The position numbers and the translations under genes are program-made. From Devosia indica (GTDB lineage: Bacteria; Pseudomonadota; Alphaproteobacteria; Rhizobiales; Devosiaceae), in NCBI RefSeq assembly GCF_003056405.1, contig NZ_PYVZ01000001.1, positions 1 to 64,000 of the forward strand: 64,000 nucleotides of DNA, written 5' to 3'. The notes below the pieces were generated by a model. That model was not told the origin of the DNA. It saw nothing but the letters and a program-made list of their open reading frames with translations, and made no database searches. Below are positions 50,765 to 60,035 of this stretch, piece after piece; position 1 is the first letter of the stretch; every line of letters starts with the position of its first letter.

Positions 50765-52039
50765 TCAGCCGGCGAAGGCGTTCTCCGAAATCGAACTCGG
50801 CTTCATCTCGATCGAAAAGCCGGGACGCTCGGGCGGCATATAGGCTGCGCCCCGGATCACGCAGGGATCAAGGAAATGCTCGTGCAGGTGATCGACATAT
50901 TCGATGACCCTGCCCTGCTTGTCGCCCGAAACGGCGATGTAGTCGATCATGGAAAGGTGCTGGACATATTCGCACAGGCCCACGCCACCGGCATGGGGCC
51001 AGACCGGCTTGCCGTATTTGGCGGCCATAAGCAGTACGGAGAGCACTTCATTGAGGCCACCAATGCGGCAGGCATCGATCTGGACGATATCGATGGCGTC
51101 GCGGGTGATGAATTGCTTGAACAGGATCCGGTTCTGGCACATCTCGCCGGTGGCGACCTTCACCGGGGCAATGGCTTCGCGGATCTTGCGGTGGCCTTCG
51201 ACATCGTCGGGGCTGGTCGGCTCCTCGATGAAGAAGGGGTTGAAGCGCTTGAGCGCATTGACCCAGTCGATGGCCTCACTGACCTCCCAGACCTGGTTGG
51301 CATCGATCATCAGAAAACGATCCGGCCCCATGATCGAACGGACGATTTCGAGGCGGCGCATATCGTCGTCACGGTCGCGCCCGACCTTCATCTTAATATG
51401 GGTGAAGCCAGCCTCGACTGCCTCGGTGGCCAGACGGGTCAGCTTTTCGTTGGAATAGCCGAGCCAGCCAGCCGAAGTGGTGTAGCAAGGGTAGCCTTCC
51501 TCCCGCAGCCGGGCGATGCGTTCGGCCTTGCCGGGTTCGGCGGCACGGAAAATCTCCAGCGCCTCGTCTGGCGTGATGGCATCGGTCAGATAGCGGAAGT
51601 CGATGATGGAGACGAGCTGTTCGGGGCTCATTTCGCTCACATAGAGCCAGACGGGCTTATTGGCCCGCTTGGCCAGCAGGTCCCAGACCGCATTGACCAC
51701 GGCGCCGGTCGCCAGATGCATGGCGCCCTTGTCCGGCCCGATCCAGCGCAATTGGCTGTCGCCGGTGACATGCCGCCAGAAGCGGCCGGGGGCCTCTTCG
51801 ATCCAGTCGAGATCAAGGCCGACAACACGATCATGGAGGGCCTTGATGGCCGCCACCACCACCTCATTGCCCCGGCCGATGGTGAAGGTGAGGCCATGGC
51901 CTTCCAAATCGCCATCGGTGCCGAGCACGACATAGGCGGCGGAGTAGTCCGGATCGGGGTTCATCGCGTCCGAACCGTCCAGCGATGCCGAGGTGGGGAA
52001 GCGCAAATCGTGCGTGGTGAGGGAAGTGATCTTGATCAT
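50765..52039 (-). CDS. L-fuconate dehydratase
   Basis: A 424-residue enolase-superfamily acid-sugar dehydratase. The N-terminal capping domain has DLRFPTS and [20 protein letters not shown], wording specific to L-fuconate dehydratases (FucD/ENOSF1). The barrel has the catalytic HIKMKVG lysines, metal acids in MIDANQ, FIEEPT and TGEMC, and the HAGGVG histidine. It converts L-fuconate to 2-keto-3-deoxy-L-fuconate in the non-phosphorylating L-fucose pathway. It lies five bases after the SDR gene. Confidence 0.88.
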   Translation of the reverse strand: MIKITSLTTHDLRFPTSASLDGSDAMNPDPDYSAAYVVLGTDGDLEGHGLTFTIGRGNEVVVAAIKALHDRVVGLDLDWIEEAPGRFWRHVTGDSQLRWIGPDKGAMHLATGAVVNAVWDLLAKRANKPVWLYVSEMSPEQLVSIIDFRYLTDAITPDEALEIFRAAEPGKAERIARLREEGYPCYTTSAGWLGYSNEKLTRLATEAVEAGFTHIKMKVGRDRDDDMRRLEIVRSIMGPDRFLMIDANQVWEVSEAIDWVNALKRFNPFFIEEPTSPDDVEGHRKIREAIAPVKVATGEMCQNRILFKQFITRDAIDIVQIDACRIGGLNEVLSVLLMAAKYGKPVWPHAGGVGLCEYVQHLSMIDYIAVSGDKQGRVIEYVDHLHEHFLDPCVIRGAAYMPPERPGFSIEMKPSSISENAFAG

Positions 52040-52044
52040 GGCAA

Positions 52045-52776
52045 TCAGGCCGTCCAGCCGCCGTCGATGATGTGGACCTGTCCGGTGGTATAGGTGGCGC
52101 CGGCGAGATAGACGGCGAGGTCTGCCACCTCGTCGGGCCGGGCTATGCGGCCAATGGGCTGGCGGGCGATAAAGGCTCTTTTTGCGCCCTCGAAATCGCC
52201 GGTGGCCTCCCAGCGCTGGTGCAGGCTGGGACTGTCCACCGTGCCGGGGCAGATGGCGTTCACGCGGATACCCTGAGTGGTGTAGTCGGCGGCAATGGAC
52301 TTGGTGAGACCCACCACGGCCGCCTTGGAAATGGTATAGGCCGCGCGATTTGGAACGCCTTTGATCGAGGAGGCCACCGTCGCCATGTTGATGATGGCGC
52401 CGTCCCGGCGTTCCAGCATCTGCGGCAGCACGGCCTTGATTGTCCTGATCTGCGCCTTGACGTTGAGATCGAGTGCAAAGTCAAGATCGGCGTCGCTCAT
52501 CTCAAGGACGGTGCCGTTGTGGACGACGCCGGCGCAGTTAAAGAGCACGTCGATATGGCCGATCTCGGCGATGGCCTGGTTGACCGCTTCGCCGGAGAGC
52601 ACATCGAGCACTCGCGTGGTCACATTGGGGATCGCCTCGAGCTCGGCGAGGAGGGTGGCATTGATATCGGTGGCGACCACCTTTGCCCCGGCCCGCGCAA
52701 ACGCTTCGGCCGAGGCCCTGCCGATGCCTTGAGCCGCGGCGGTGATCAGAACGGTTTTTCCGGTGAGGTCGGCCAA
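52045..52776 (-). CDS. 2-keto-3-deoxy-L-fuconate dehydrogenase-like SDR
   Basis: A 243-residue SDR with [10 protein letters not shown], Asp in ATDIN (NAD preference), [13 protein letters not shown] and catalytic Tyr-Lys in YTISK. The [12 protein letters not shown] block and IIDGGWTA end are those of the DHRS6/BDH2-like subgroup, whose bacterial members oxidise 2-keto-3-deoxy-L-fuconate. This is the next pathway step after the dehydratase encoded by the following gene. Start is TTG 52776 with AAGGGG upstream. Confidence 0.82.
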   Translation of the reverse strand: MADLTGKTVLITAAAQGIGRASAEAFARAGAKVVATDINATLLAELEAIPNVTTRVLDVLSGEAVNQAIAEIGHIDVLFNCAGVVHNGTVLEMSDADLDFALDLNVKAQIRTIKAVLPQMLERRDGAIINMATVASSIKGVPNRAAYTISKAAVVGLTKSIAADYTTQGIRVNAICPGTVDSPSLHQRWEATGDFEGAKRAFIARQPIGRIARPDEVADLAVYLAGATYTTGQVHIIDGGWTA

Positions 52777-53015
52777 TTCTTGCCCCTTAGTTCGTGGTGG
52801 TCAGAAACCCAAGCTTGACCCCTTGCCAGGATGCGCAAGGACCGAGCGCAGAGTGGTGGGACGGATGCCGAGACTGCGCATGTCGGCCAGCGGCACGGCG
52901 TATCGCAGCACCGAATGTCGAACCCTCCATTGGCCAGCCTCCCCAGGCCGCCCGGTCTGGTGCCAGGCTCCCGATGCCGGCCATGAGCTAATGGCAAGTT
53001 GGTCGAGCTGTCAAG

Positions 53016-53052
53016 TGGTCAGACCAGTAGACAGAGTGGTCCCATCTGTCTA
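53016..53052. promoter_or_regulatory. Two adjacent palindromes in the fuconate / GntR divergent promoter
   Basis: TGGTCAGACCA (53016-53026) is an 11-base perfect palindrome of the FadR/GntR operator type (TGGTCxGACCA). Directly after it, TAGACAGA (53028-53035) and TCTGTCTA (53045-53052) form a second perfect inverted repeat with a nine-base spacer that itself contains another TGGTC half-site. The 297-base gap has no gene. Confidence 0.65.
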
Positions 53053-53073
53053 TGTGTTGGCGAGGGGAGAGCC

Positions 53074-53766
53074 ATGAAGCTGCAAGCCGTTTCCAACCGC
53101 AAACTTTATATCCAGATCGCCGACCAGATCCGCGACCAGATCAAGGCCGGGGCAGCTAAGCCCGGCCGGCAATTGCCCTCCGAGCGAGAGCTGGCGCTGA
53201 GCCTGGGCGTTTCGCGGCCCACGGTACGCGAGGCATTGATCGCCCTTGAAGTGGCAGGGCTGGTGGAAGTGCGGGTGGGGGTTGGCGCCTTTGTGCGCCA
53301 GCGCGACGATTCCAGCCTCGGTCTGCCGGAGCTGAACGCCTCGCCGCTTGAAGTGATGGCCGTGCGGCGCCTGCTCGAGCCTGAGGCCGCTGCATTGGCC
53401 AGCCAGACTATTTCGCCCGAAGGCACTGCGCGGCTGCGCGAAACGCTCAAGATCATGCGTGCCGAGGCCGCGCAAGACCAATGGCGCCCCGAAAGCGACC
53501 AGATGCTGCATATGACGCTGGCCGATGCATGCAACAATGCCGTGCTGCGCGAAACCATCGAAGCACTCTGGAACGCCCGCCATGGCGCGGTCGACAAGCG
53601 CTTCCACCAGCATCTGGCCGATATCCGGGCAATCCGCGACCATATCCTGGCCGATCACGAGGCCATTGTGGCCGGCGTGGTCAGCGGCAATGCCGAAGGC
53701 GCCCGCAAAGCCATGGCGGAGCACCTCGATTTTGTCGCCAACGCCATGCTCGAAACCTGGGAGTAA
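53074..53766 (+). CDS. FadR-subfamily GntR transcriptional regulator
   Basis: A 230-residue regulator: GntR winged helix (YIQIADQIRDQIKAGAAKPG, LPSERELALSLGVSRPTVRE, VEVRVGVGAFV) and an FCD effector domain with the metal-site residues Asp in DQMLHMTLADA, and His in RDHILADHEAI and AEHLDF. It faces the fuconate genes and the TGGTC palindromes, so it is their likely regulator. ATG 53074 has GAGGGGA upstream. Confidence 0.9.
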   Translation: MKLQAVSNRKLYIQIADQIRDQIKAGAAKPGRQLPSERELALSLGVSRPTVREALIALEVAGLVEVRVGVGAFVRQRDDSSLGLPELNASPLEVMAVRRLLEPEAAALASQTISPEGTARLRETLKIMRAEAAQDQWRPESDQMLHMTLADACNNAVLRETIEALWNARHGAVDKRFHQHLADIRAIRDHILADHEAIVAGVVSGNAEGARKAMAEHLDFVANAMLETWE

Positions 53767-53894
53767 GGCTTGCTTTGCCGGGGCACGCCTTGGGCGAAAT
53801 ATTCTGCATTCGGAACGGAAATTGGTTCCCCAGTCTTCGATTTTCGGGACGCTCTTGTGTAGGTTTGCGGCAAAACAGACTTTGGAGTTTCCCC

Positions 53895-54797
53895 ATGCGC
53901 CTTTCCACCTTTGCCACCGCCGCCGTGCTGGCCGTGACCCCGATTGCCGTCCAGGCGCAGGATGTCACCCCGCTGGTGAGCGCGGAATGGCTGAAAGCCC
54001 ATGCCGGTGACGAAAACCTCGTCATTCTCGACATTCGCGCCGACATCGAAAACACGGATCTGGGCGAATTGCCCTACATCGCCAATGCCGTTGTTGCCCC
54101 GTACAACACCGCCGGCTGGCGCACCGAAATCGAGGGCGTGCCGGGCCAGATCCCGCCTGCCGAGCAGGTCGCCGAGCTCATCGGCAGCCTGGGCATCGAT
54201 GGCGACGACCATGTGGTGATCGTGCCCTGGGGGACCGACAGTTCCGAATTCGGGGGCGCCACCCGCGTTTACTGGACCTTCAAATATCTCGGCCATGACG
54301 AGGTTTCGATCCTCGATGGCGGCTGGCGCCAGTATGACGCCCAGGGCGGCGAGCGCGTGGCCGAGGCCGCCGTGCCGGAGCCAACCACCTTCCCCTTTGA
54401 AGTGCGTGACGAATTGCGCGCCACCACAGCCGATGTGGAAGCGGCCCTTGCTGCCGGCACCAAGCTGATCGACGGGCGGCCGCATGCCCAGTTCGTGGGC
54501 GAAGCCAAGAGCCCGGTGGTGCGCATCGAAGGCACCATTCCCGGCTCGCTGAACCTGGAAAACTCCAAGCTCTACAGCTCGGAATATGCCAGCTTCGCGC
54601 AGCCTGAGACCATTGCCGCGCTGGCCGAGGGCCTCGGGCTGGCGGCTGACGAAGAGAACATCGTGTTCTGCAATACCGGGCACTGGGCTTCGGTGGTGTG
54701 GTTTGCGCTGCACGAAGTGGGCGGCAACACCAATACGGCCATGTATGACGGCTCGATGGCCGAATGGGCTGCCGATCCGGCCCGTCCGATCCAGTAA
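53895..54797 (+). CDS. Exported two-domain rhodanese (sulfurtransferase)
   Basis: A 300-residue protein with a signal peptide (MRLSTFATAAVLAVTPIAVQ, cleavage after AQA) and two rhodanese domains. In the C-terminal domain the active-site loop is FCNTGHWAS, with the sulfur-carrying Cys; in the N-terminal domain the equivalent loop (VPWGTDSS) lacks Cys, as in thiosulfate:cyanide sulfurtransferases. It should carry sulfane sulfur in the periplasm. It heads a putative four-gene operon whose next member is a YeeE/YedE permease. Confidence 0.9.
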   Translation: MRLSTFATAAVLAVTPIAVQAQDVTPLVSAEWLKAHAGDENLVILDIRADIENTDLGELPYIANAVVAPYNTAGWRTEIEGVPGQIPPAEQVAELIGSLGIDGDDHVVIVPWGTDSSEFGGATRVYWTFKYLGHDEVSILDGGWRQYDAQGGERVAEAAVPEPTTFPFEVRDELRATTADVEAALAAGTKLIDGRPHAQFVGEAKSPVVRIEGTIPGSLNLENSKLYSSEYASFAQPETIAALAEGLGLAADEENIVFCNTGHWASVVWFALHEVGGNTNTAMYDGSMAEWAADPARPIQ

Positions 54798-54827
54798 GCC
54801 AGACAGGCCCGACGGACCGGCGAATTA

Positions 54828-54860
54828 TTGGATGTTGCGCCCAGCCGGCGCAGCATCCAA
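54828..54860 (+). repeat. Interrupted hairpin between rhodanese and permease genes
   Basis: TTGGATG + GCGCC pair with GGCGC + CATCCAA, interrupted only by a symmetrical two-base internal loop, around a five-base loop. A T-run follows at 54879-54884 (18 bases later). It may be a processing or attenuation site giving more rhodanese than permease. Confidence 0.5.
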
Positions 54861-54894
54861 AACGTCTTGAGCGCACGATTTTTTGCAGGGCACC

Positions 54895-56109
54895 ATGAGC
54901 GACATTTCCGCATCCACCCCCAAATTCCTGCCTCCGGTCACGTCTGACCGCTGGCCCCTCATTGTTGCCGCGACCGCGCTGGTCCTGGGCTTTTTGCTCA
55001 TCACCAGCCTGGTCGATCTGCGACAGGGCGCGCTGTTCCTGATCGGCGGCGCGCTGGGCGCCGCCCTGTTCCATGGCAGTTTCGGCTTTACCGGCGGCTG
55101 GCGCCGCATGGTGGTGGAAAAGCGCGGCCGCTCGATGCGGGCGCAGATGCTGATGATCGGGGTGGCCGCGATTGCAATGATCCCGCTGGTTGCGGCCGGA
55201 TCAATCGGTGGACAGGCCATTGTCGGGGCTGCTGCCCCGGTGGGCGTCTCGGTGCTGCTGGGGGCGGCCATGTTCGGCCTGGGCATGCAGTTGGGCGGCG
55301 GCTGCGGCTCGGGCACGCTGTTCACCGTCGGGGGCGGCTCGGCCCGCATGCTGGTGACGCTGGCATTCTTCATCATCGGGGCGCTGATCGGCACGGCGCA
55401 CCTGCCCTTCTGGCTGGAGCAGCCCTCGCTGGGCACGTTCAGCCTGGGGGCGGAGATCGGCATAGCCGGCGCCCTGGCCGTGACCATTGCCGCCCTGGCG
55501 CTGGTGGCCCTTGTCACCGCGCTGATCGAGCGCCGCGCGCATGGCAATCTTGAAACCGAACCTGTGCCGGCCCGTCCGGGCTGGAGCTGGTTGTGGCTTG
55601 GCCCCTGGCCGCTGGTCGGCGCCGGGCTCGCCCTGGCGCTGCTCAATATCGCCACCCTGCTGACCGCCGGACATCCCTGGTCGATCACCTATGGCTTTGG
55701 CCTGTGGGGCGCGAAAATCGCGCAAGGCGTGGGCATTGATGTGGCAAGCTGGGAGTTCTGGACCTGGCCGGCGCAGGCCCAGGCGCTGCAATCCTCGGTG
55801 CTGGCTGATACAGTGTCAGTGATGGATTTTGGCCTGGTACTAGGTGCCGCGATTGCTGCTTCGGTCGCAGGTAAGTTCGCGCCAAAGGCCAAGCTGCCGC
55901 TGGGATCGCTATTGGCCGCCATTATCGGCGGCCTGTTGATGGGCTATGGCGCCCGCCTCTCCTTCGGCTGCAATATCGGCGCGCTGTTTTCGGGCATCGC
56001 CACGGGGAGCCTGCATGGCTGGCTGTGGTTCGCGGCAGCCTTTGCCGGCTCCTATGCCGGGGTCTGGGCGCGCCCACTGTTTGGCCTTGATGGATTGAGC
56101 CGCAAATGA
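54895..56109 (+). CDS. YeeE/YedE (TsuA-like) thiosulfate/sulfur transporter
   Basis: A 404-residue membrane protein with about ten helices. It has the duplicated half-motif of the family with its essential cysteines: QLGGGCGSGTLFTVGGGS and SFGCNIGALFSGIATGS, plus FHGSFGFTGGWRR. TsuA moves thiosulfate through a cysteine relay. With an exported rhodanese in front, import of thiosulfate or sulfane sulfur is the likely role. ATG 54895 follows GCAGGG; TTG 54883 is possible. The next gene overlaps by four bases. Confidence 0.88.
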   Translation: MSDISASTPKFLPPVTSDRWPLIVAATALVLGFLLITSLVDLRQGALFLIGGALGAALFHGSFGFTGGWRRMVVEKRGRSMRAQMLMIGVAAIAMIPLVAAGSIGGQAIVGAAAPVGVSVLLGAAMFGLGMQLGGGCGSGTLFTVGGGSARMLVTLAFFIIGALIGTAHLPFWLEQPSLGTFSLGAEIGIAGALAVTIAALALVALVTALIERRAHGNLETEPVPARPGWSWLWLGPWPLVGAGLALALLNIATLLTAGHPWSITYGFGLWGAKIAQGVGIDVASWEFWTWPAQAQALQSSVLADTVSVMDFGLVLGAAIAASVAGKFAPKAKLPLGSLLAAIIGGLLMGYGARLSFGCNIGALFSGIATGSLHGWLWFAAAFAGSYAGVWARPLFGLDGLSRK

Positions 56110-56537
56110 GTTCACGCAACACACTTCTGTTTGGTGCCGCGCTGGCCGTGTCGACCGCTGCCATCGCCTATGACCATGTGAACAATCCGGTGCCGCCGCG
56201 TCCGACGGCGGACACCAGCGTGAGCGCGGGCGCTTCGCCCTGCTCTGCGGGCGCCGCCCCGTGTGCAGCCGGGGCACCCTGCGCCGCTGGCGCGCCCGCC
56301 AAGGCCGCGCCACCGCCGCCGCCAGCTGTTGCCCCTTGTGCTGCCGGCGCCCCGGCCAAGGCCGCGCCGCCGCCTCCCCCGGCCACACCGCCCGCCACGA
56401 CACAGAAGGCCCCTCCGCCCCCGCCACCGGCCACGCCTCCCGCTGCAACGGCGCCGCAATTGGCGCCGCCACCCCCGGCCCCGAAGCCGCTTCCGGACGG
56501 GGCAGACGAAGCGCCGGATCTGGTGGTCTCTGGCTGA
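56106..56537 (+). CDS. Exported cysteine/alanine/proline repeat protein
   Basis: A 143-residue low-complexity protein. An N-terminal hydrophobic segment (about 7-21) acts as anchor or signal. Then come four PC(S/A)AGA units with cysteines at about 46, 53, 59 and 78, and two copies of CAAGAPAKAAPPPPP, followed by proline-rich runs to the end. I do not recognise a family. It overlaps the permease gene by four bases and the next gene by one, so it is part of the sulfur operon. Regularly spaced periplasmic cysteines suggest a metal- or persulfide-carrying tether; this is inference. Repeat-driven expansion is likely. Confidence 0.7.
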   Translation: MSSRNTLLFGAALAVSTAAIAYDHVNNPVPPRPTADTSVSAGASPCSAGAAPCAAGAPCAAGAPAKAAPPPPPAVAPCAAGAPAKAAPPPPPATPPATTQKAPPPPPPATPPAATAPQLAPPPPAPKPLPDGADEAPDLVVSG

Positions 56538-57118
56538 TGAGCGACGCCCAGGACCAGGCCCACGCGGAAATCGCCTTTTGCGAGGCTATCCTCGCCAAGG
56601 GCGGTCTTAACGTGCTGAGCGAAACCTTTGCGGGCATCACCGACATTGCCGCCTGGAAGCATTATCCGCCGGGCGACGTGTTCGACCCCGCCAGCAATGC
56701 GCAATGGTTCTATCATTGCCATCCGGCCGAAGAGGGATCGGAGGAGCATGGGCATTTCCATTGCTTCCTTCGCCCCGGTGGACCGGAGGGCCCGATCCAT
56801 CACCTCTGCGCGGTGGGCGTTGATGCCCATGGGCGGCTGTTGCGGCTTTTCACCGTCAATCAATGGGTGGTTGGCGATGACTGGGCGGATGCGGCAACGA
56901 CCGTTCCCCTGCTCGCGCGCTTCGACATGCAGATGCCGCGGCCATCCTACCTCGTCAATCGCTGGCTGACGGCGGTGCTGGTGGCCTATGAGGACGAGAT
57001 TGCGGCGTTGATCCGCCGGCGCGACGCGGTGCTTGCGGCGCATCAGCCGCCAGAGGGCGTCGCGGCCCACGATGACCGGGCGCTTGAGGTGACTTCGGAA
57101 CTTCTAGTGGACCGCTAA
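56537..57118 (+). CDS. Uncharacterised His/Cys-containing protein (DUF6969-like)
   Basis: A 193-residue cytoplasmic protein with no signal peptide, starting at ATG 56537 inside the previous TGA. Its middle has FYHCHPAEEGSEEHGHFHCF and IHHLCAVGVD, a dense His/Cys/Glu cluster that looks like a metal site; the later part (NQWVVGDDW, LARFDMQMPRPSYLVNRWL) is helical. It resembles proteins labelled DUF6969, whose function is unknown. Fourth gene of the rhodanese/YeeE cluster; its end overlaps the convergent cutC by 15 bases. Confidence 0.75.
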   Translation: MSDAQDQAHAEIAFCEAILAKGGLNVLSETFAGITDIAAWKHYPPGDVFDPASNAQWFYHCHPAEEGSEEHGHFHCFLRPGGPEGPIHHLCAVGVDAHGRLLRLFTVNQWVVGDDWADAATTVPLLARFDMQMPRPSYLVNRWLTAVLVAYEDEIAALIRRRDAVLAAHQPPEGVAAHDDRALEVTSELLVDR

Positions 57119-57823
57119 GGCGGCCTTGAGGGCAGCAACCTTGTCGGGGCTGGTGGCGCGGCGCGTCGGGCTGACAAAGCCAAGGCGCTGCGCGACATCG
57201 CTATCGGGCGGCACCGGCTCGGAGCAGGAGCCATGCATGGCCGCCAAAGGGACGCGGCCAAGAATATGCGGCGCGGTGGCCGCATTGACGCCTGCCCCGG
57301 CCATGATGGCGATGCGCCCGTCGGCGACATTATGGGCAAGCTCGAGATCGGCAATGCCCTCCAGGGCACTGGATGCGCGGCCTGAGGTCAAAATGGTATC
57401 GAACCCCAGGGCAATGGCCTGCTCGACCGCTTCGGCAATGTCCGGCACCAGGTCTATGGCGCGGTGCAGGGTCTTCTGCATTTCGCCGGCTTCATCGACC
57501 AGGCGCTCCAGTTTCTCGATATCGAGCCGCCCGTCGGGCAGGCTGGCGCCCAGCACCACCCCGGCCAACCCCGCCTGACGCGCCGCCTCGACATCACCCA
57601 GCATGGCTTCGAGGTCGCCGGCCGTGAAAACGAAATCGCCGGCGCGGGGGCGGATCATGGCACGCACCGGCACGGGTGCCCTGCCCGCCAGCGCCATCAG
57701 CCCCGCATAGGGTGTCAGCCCCCCGAGTTCGAGTACCGAACAGAGTTCTACCCGGTCGGCGCCGCCGACAATGGCGGCGGCAAGGCCTTCGGCAGTGTCC
57801 ACGCAGACTTCGAGCAGGGTCAT
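57104..57823 (-). CDS. cutC: CutC-family protein
   Basis: A 239-residue TIM barrel of the CutC family: LLEVCVDTAEGLAAAIVGGA, RVELCSVLELGGLTPY, VRAMIRPRAGDFV, LHRAID, and IMAGAGVN are diagnostic. It was named for copper homeostasis in E. coli, but that role is disputed and the biochemical function is uncertain. It overlaps the ROK kinase gene by four bases, hinting at a role in sugar metabolism here. Confidence 0.9.
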   Translation of the reverse strand: MTLLEVCVDTAEGLAAAIVGGADRVELCSVLELGGLTPYAGLMALAGRAPVPVRAMIRPRAGDFVFTAGDLEAMLGDVEAARQAGLAGVVLGASLPDGRLDIEKLERLVDEAGEMQKTLHRAIDLVPDIAEAVEQAIALGFDTILTSGRASSALEGIADLELAHNVADGRIAIMAGAGVNAATAPHILGRVPLAAMHGSCSEPVPPDSDVAQRLGFVSPTRRATSPDKVAALKAALAVH

Positions 57824-58734
57824 GCCACTCCCTCCGAAAATGCCAGGCTCGCCGCGCCGATCAATCCGGCATCGACGGTCAATTGCGCGGGGACGACCAG
57901 CGGGCGATCGATGCTGCGCAGGATACGCCCGCGCACGGCTGCATCCAACCGGGCAACCAGGCCATGTGCATTGCCCAGCCCGCCGCCGACCGGGATGATG
58001 TCGGGCCCAACGATATTGACGGTCAACGCCAGGGGAAGGGAGACCAGCGCGACATAGAGATCGAGTGTTTGGCCGGCCTGCACATCACCACTTTCCCATT
58101 GTGTCACAATGTCCGTGCTTGGCAGATCGGCCCCGTGCAGGTGCTTGTGCAGCTTCTCTATGCCGCGGGCACCACCGACCGTATCGACGCAGCCCTGAAG
58201 GCCGCAACCGCAGGGCAGATGCGGCATGTCGAAGGGCGCGACACTGACGCGTGTGGCCACCGCCGTGCCATGTCCCCACTCGCCGGACAGGCCGCCGCCG
58301 CCCCGGAACAGGCGGCCATCGGCAACAATGCCGCCGCCCACCCCGGTGCCCAGAATGGCGCCGAAGACGACGCGGTGACCGCGCCCGGCGCCGGCAAAAG
58401 CCTCGGCCAGGGCAAAGCAATCGGCATCATTGGCGACCAGCACCTGGCAGCCGAGCCGCGCCCCCAGATCGCCGGCCAGATTGCGACCATCGATGCAGGG
58501 GATATTGGCCACCGTGGTCAGCCCCGTTTCGGGATCGACAACGCCGGTGACAGAAATGGAAATCGGGCTGCCAGTGGGGGCACCGCCCTGTTCGACGAGG
58601 CCGGCAATCGCGGCGGCAAAGGCATCGAAGTCATCGCGCGGGGTCGGCACGCGACCCAGCGCCACCAGGGCGTCGGGGCCGGTTGCGGTGGCCGCCTTGA
58701 TGGTGGTGCCGCCAATATCAAAACAGGTCATCAT
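57820..58734 (-). CDS. ROK-family sugar kinase (N-acetylglucosamine kinase-like)
   Basis: A 304-residue ROK kinase: phosphate-binding FDIGGTTIKAA, NDADCFALAEA (catalytic Asp), GTGVGGGIV, and the zinc motif H-x11-CGCGLQGC typical of NagK and glucokinase-type ROK proteins. It should phosphorylate a hexose or GlcNAc in the cytoplasm. It could finish the pathway begun by the GH20 hexosaminidase 18 kb away, but is not in that operon. Confidence 0.88.
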   Translation of the reverse strand: MMTCFDIGGTTIKAATATGPDALVALGRVPTPRDDFDAFAAAIAGLVEQGGAPTGSPISISVTGVVDPETGLTTVANIPCIDGRNLAGDLGARLGCQVLVANDADCFALAEAFAGAGRGHRVVFGAILGTGVGGGIVADGRLFRGGGGLSGEWGHGTAVATRVSVAPFDMPHLPCGCGLQGCVDTVGGARGIEKLHKHLHGADLPSTDIVTQWESGDVQAGQTLDLYVALVSLPLALTVNIVGPDIIPVGGGLGNAHGLVARLDAAVRGRILRSIDRPLVVPAQLTVDAGLIGAASLAFSEGVA

Positions 58735-58831
58735 ATGCCGGGGCCTTTTTGCCCGGCATTTAGTCCGGTTGCGCCCGCACGATCAAGCGCGGGCGTTCAA
58801 GAATAGCCGGGGCCCGCCCGGCGTGCACCTG

Positions 58832-60034
58832 CTAGACCCGTTCGAGACCGATGGCGATGCCCTGACCAACGCCGATGCACATGGTGGCCAGCGCCCGCCG
58901 CTTGCCGGAAAGGCTGAGTTCCAGCGCTGCCGTGCCGGTGATGCGGGCACCGCTCATGCCAAGCGGATGCCCGAGGGCAATAGCCCCGCCATTACGATTC
59001 ACGCGCGCATCGTCTTCGGCAATGCCGAGATCGCGCAAGACGGCGATGCCCTGGCTGGCAAAGGCCTCGTTGAGTTCGATGACATCGAAATCGGCCTGGG
59101 TGAGAGCAAGGCGCGCGAAGAGTTTTTTGCTGGCGGGTGCCGGGCCCATGCCCATGATGCGCGGCGGCACACCGGCGGTGGCGCCGCCCAGAATGCGCGC
59201 AATGGGGGTGAGGCCATGTTTCTTCGCGGCCGCTTCCGAAGCAATGATCAGCGCAGCCGCGCCGTCATTGACGCCCGAAGCATTGCCTGCGGTGACGGTG
59301 CCATTGGGGAACAGCGCCTTGAGCTTGGCAAGCGTTTCGATTGTTGTGCCGGCGCGTGGGTGCTCGTCGGTATCGACCACGACCGGGTCGCCCTTGCGCT
59401 GCGGGATAGTGACCGGGACGATTTCTTTTGCCAGCCGTCCGTTCTGCTGTGCGGCTACCGCCTTGTCCTGGCTGCGGACCGCGAATCCGTCCTGGGCCTC
59501 GCGGCTGACGCCAAATTCCTGCGCGACGTTCTCGCCGGTCTCGGGCATGGAATCGACGCCATATTGTGCCTTCATCAGCGGATTGACGAAGCGCCAGCCA
59601 ATGGTGGTGTCGTAGATTTCGGCATTGCGCGAAAAGGCAGAGGTGGCCTTGGGCATGACGAAGGGGGCCCGGCTCATGCTTTCGGTGCCGCCGGCGATGA
59701 TGAGATCCGCTTCACCCGACTTGATCGCCCGCGCCGCGGTGATGACGGCATCCATGCCGGAGCCGCAGAGGCGGTTCATGGTGGTGCCGGTGACGCCGAC
59801 CGGCAGGCCGGCCAGCAGGGCGCTCATGCGGGCGACATTGCGGTTTTCTTCGCCAGCGCCGTTGGCATTGCCGAAGATGACGTCGTCAACGGCTTCCCAA
59901 TCCACCGAAGCGTGCTCGGCCATCAGCGCCTTGAGGGGGATAGCGCCAAGATCGTCGGGACGAACAGCCGAGAGCGAACCGCCAAAGCGGCCGATGGCGG
60001 TGCGCTTATAGGCGCAGACAAAGGCGTCGGTCAT
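58832..60034 (-). CDS. pcaF: 3-oxoadipyl-CoA thiolase
   Basis: A 400-residue thiolase: active-site Cys in MNRLCGSGMDAV, GGTESMSRAPFV, NEAFASQG with the catalytic His region GGAIALGHPLGMSGAR, and CIGVGQGIA. It splits 3-oxoadipyl-CoA into succinyl-CoA and acetyl-CoA, the last step of the beta-ketoadipate pathway. One base separates it from pcaJ. The 97-base gap to the ROK gene has no visible terminator. Confidence 0.93.
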   Translation of the reverse strand: MTDAFVCAYKRTAIGRFGGSLSAVRPDDLGAIPLKALMAEHASVDWEAVDDVIFGNANGAGEENRNVARMSALLAGLPVGVTGTTMNRLCGSGMDAVITAARAIKSGEADLIIAGGTESMSRAPFVMPKATSAFSRNAEIYDTTIGWRFVNPLMKAQYGVDSMPETGENVAQEFGVSREAQDGFAVRSQDKAVAAQQNGRLAKEIVPVTIPQRKGDPVVVDTDEHPRAGTTIETLAKLKALFPNGTVTAGNASGVNDGAAALIIASEAAAKKHGLTPIARILGGATAGVPPRIMGMGPAPASKKLFARLALTQADFDVIELNEAFASQGIAVLRDLGIAEDDARVNRNGGAIALGHPLGMSGARITGTAALELSLSGKRRALATMCIGVGQGIAIGLERV

Positions 60035-60035
60035 C

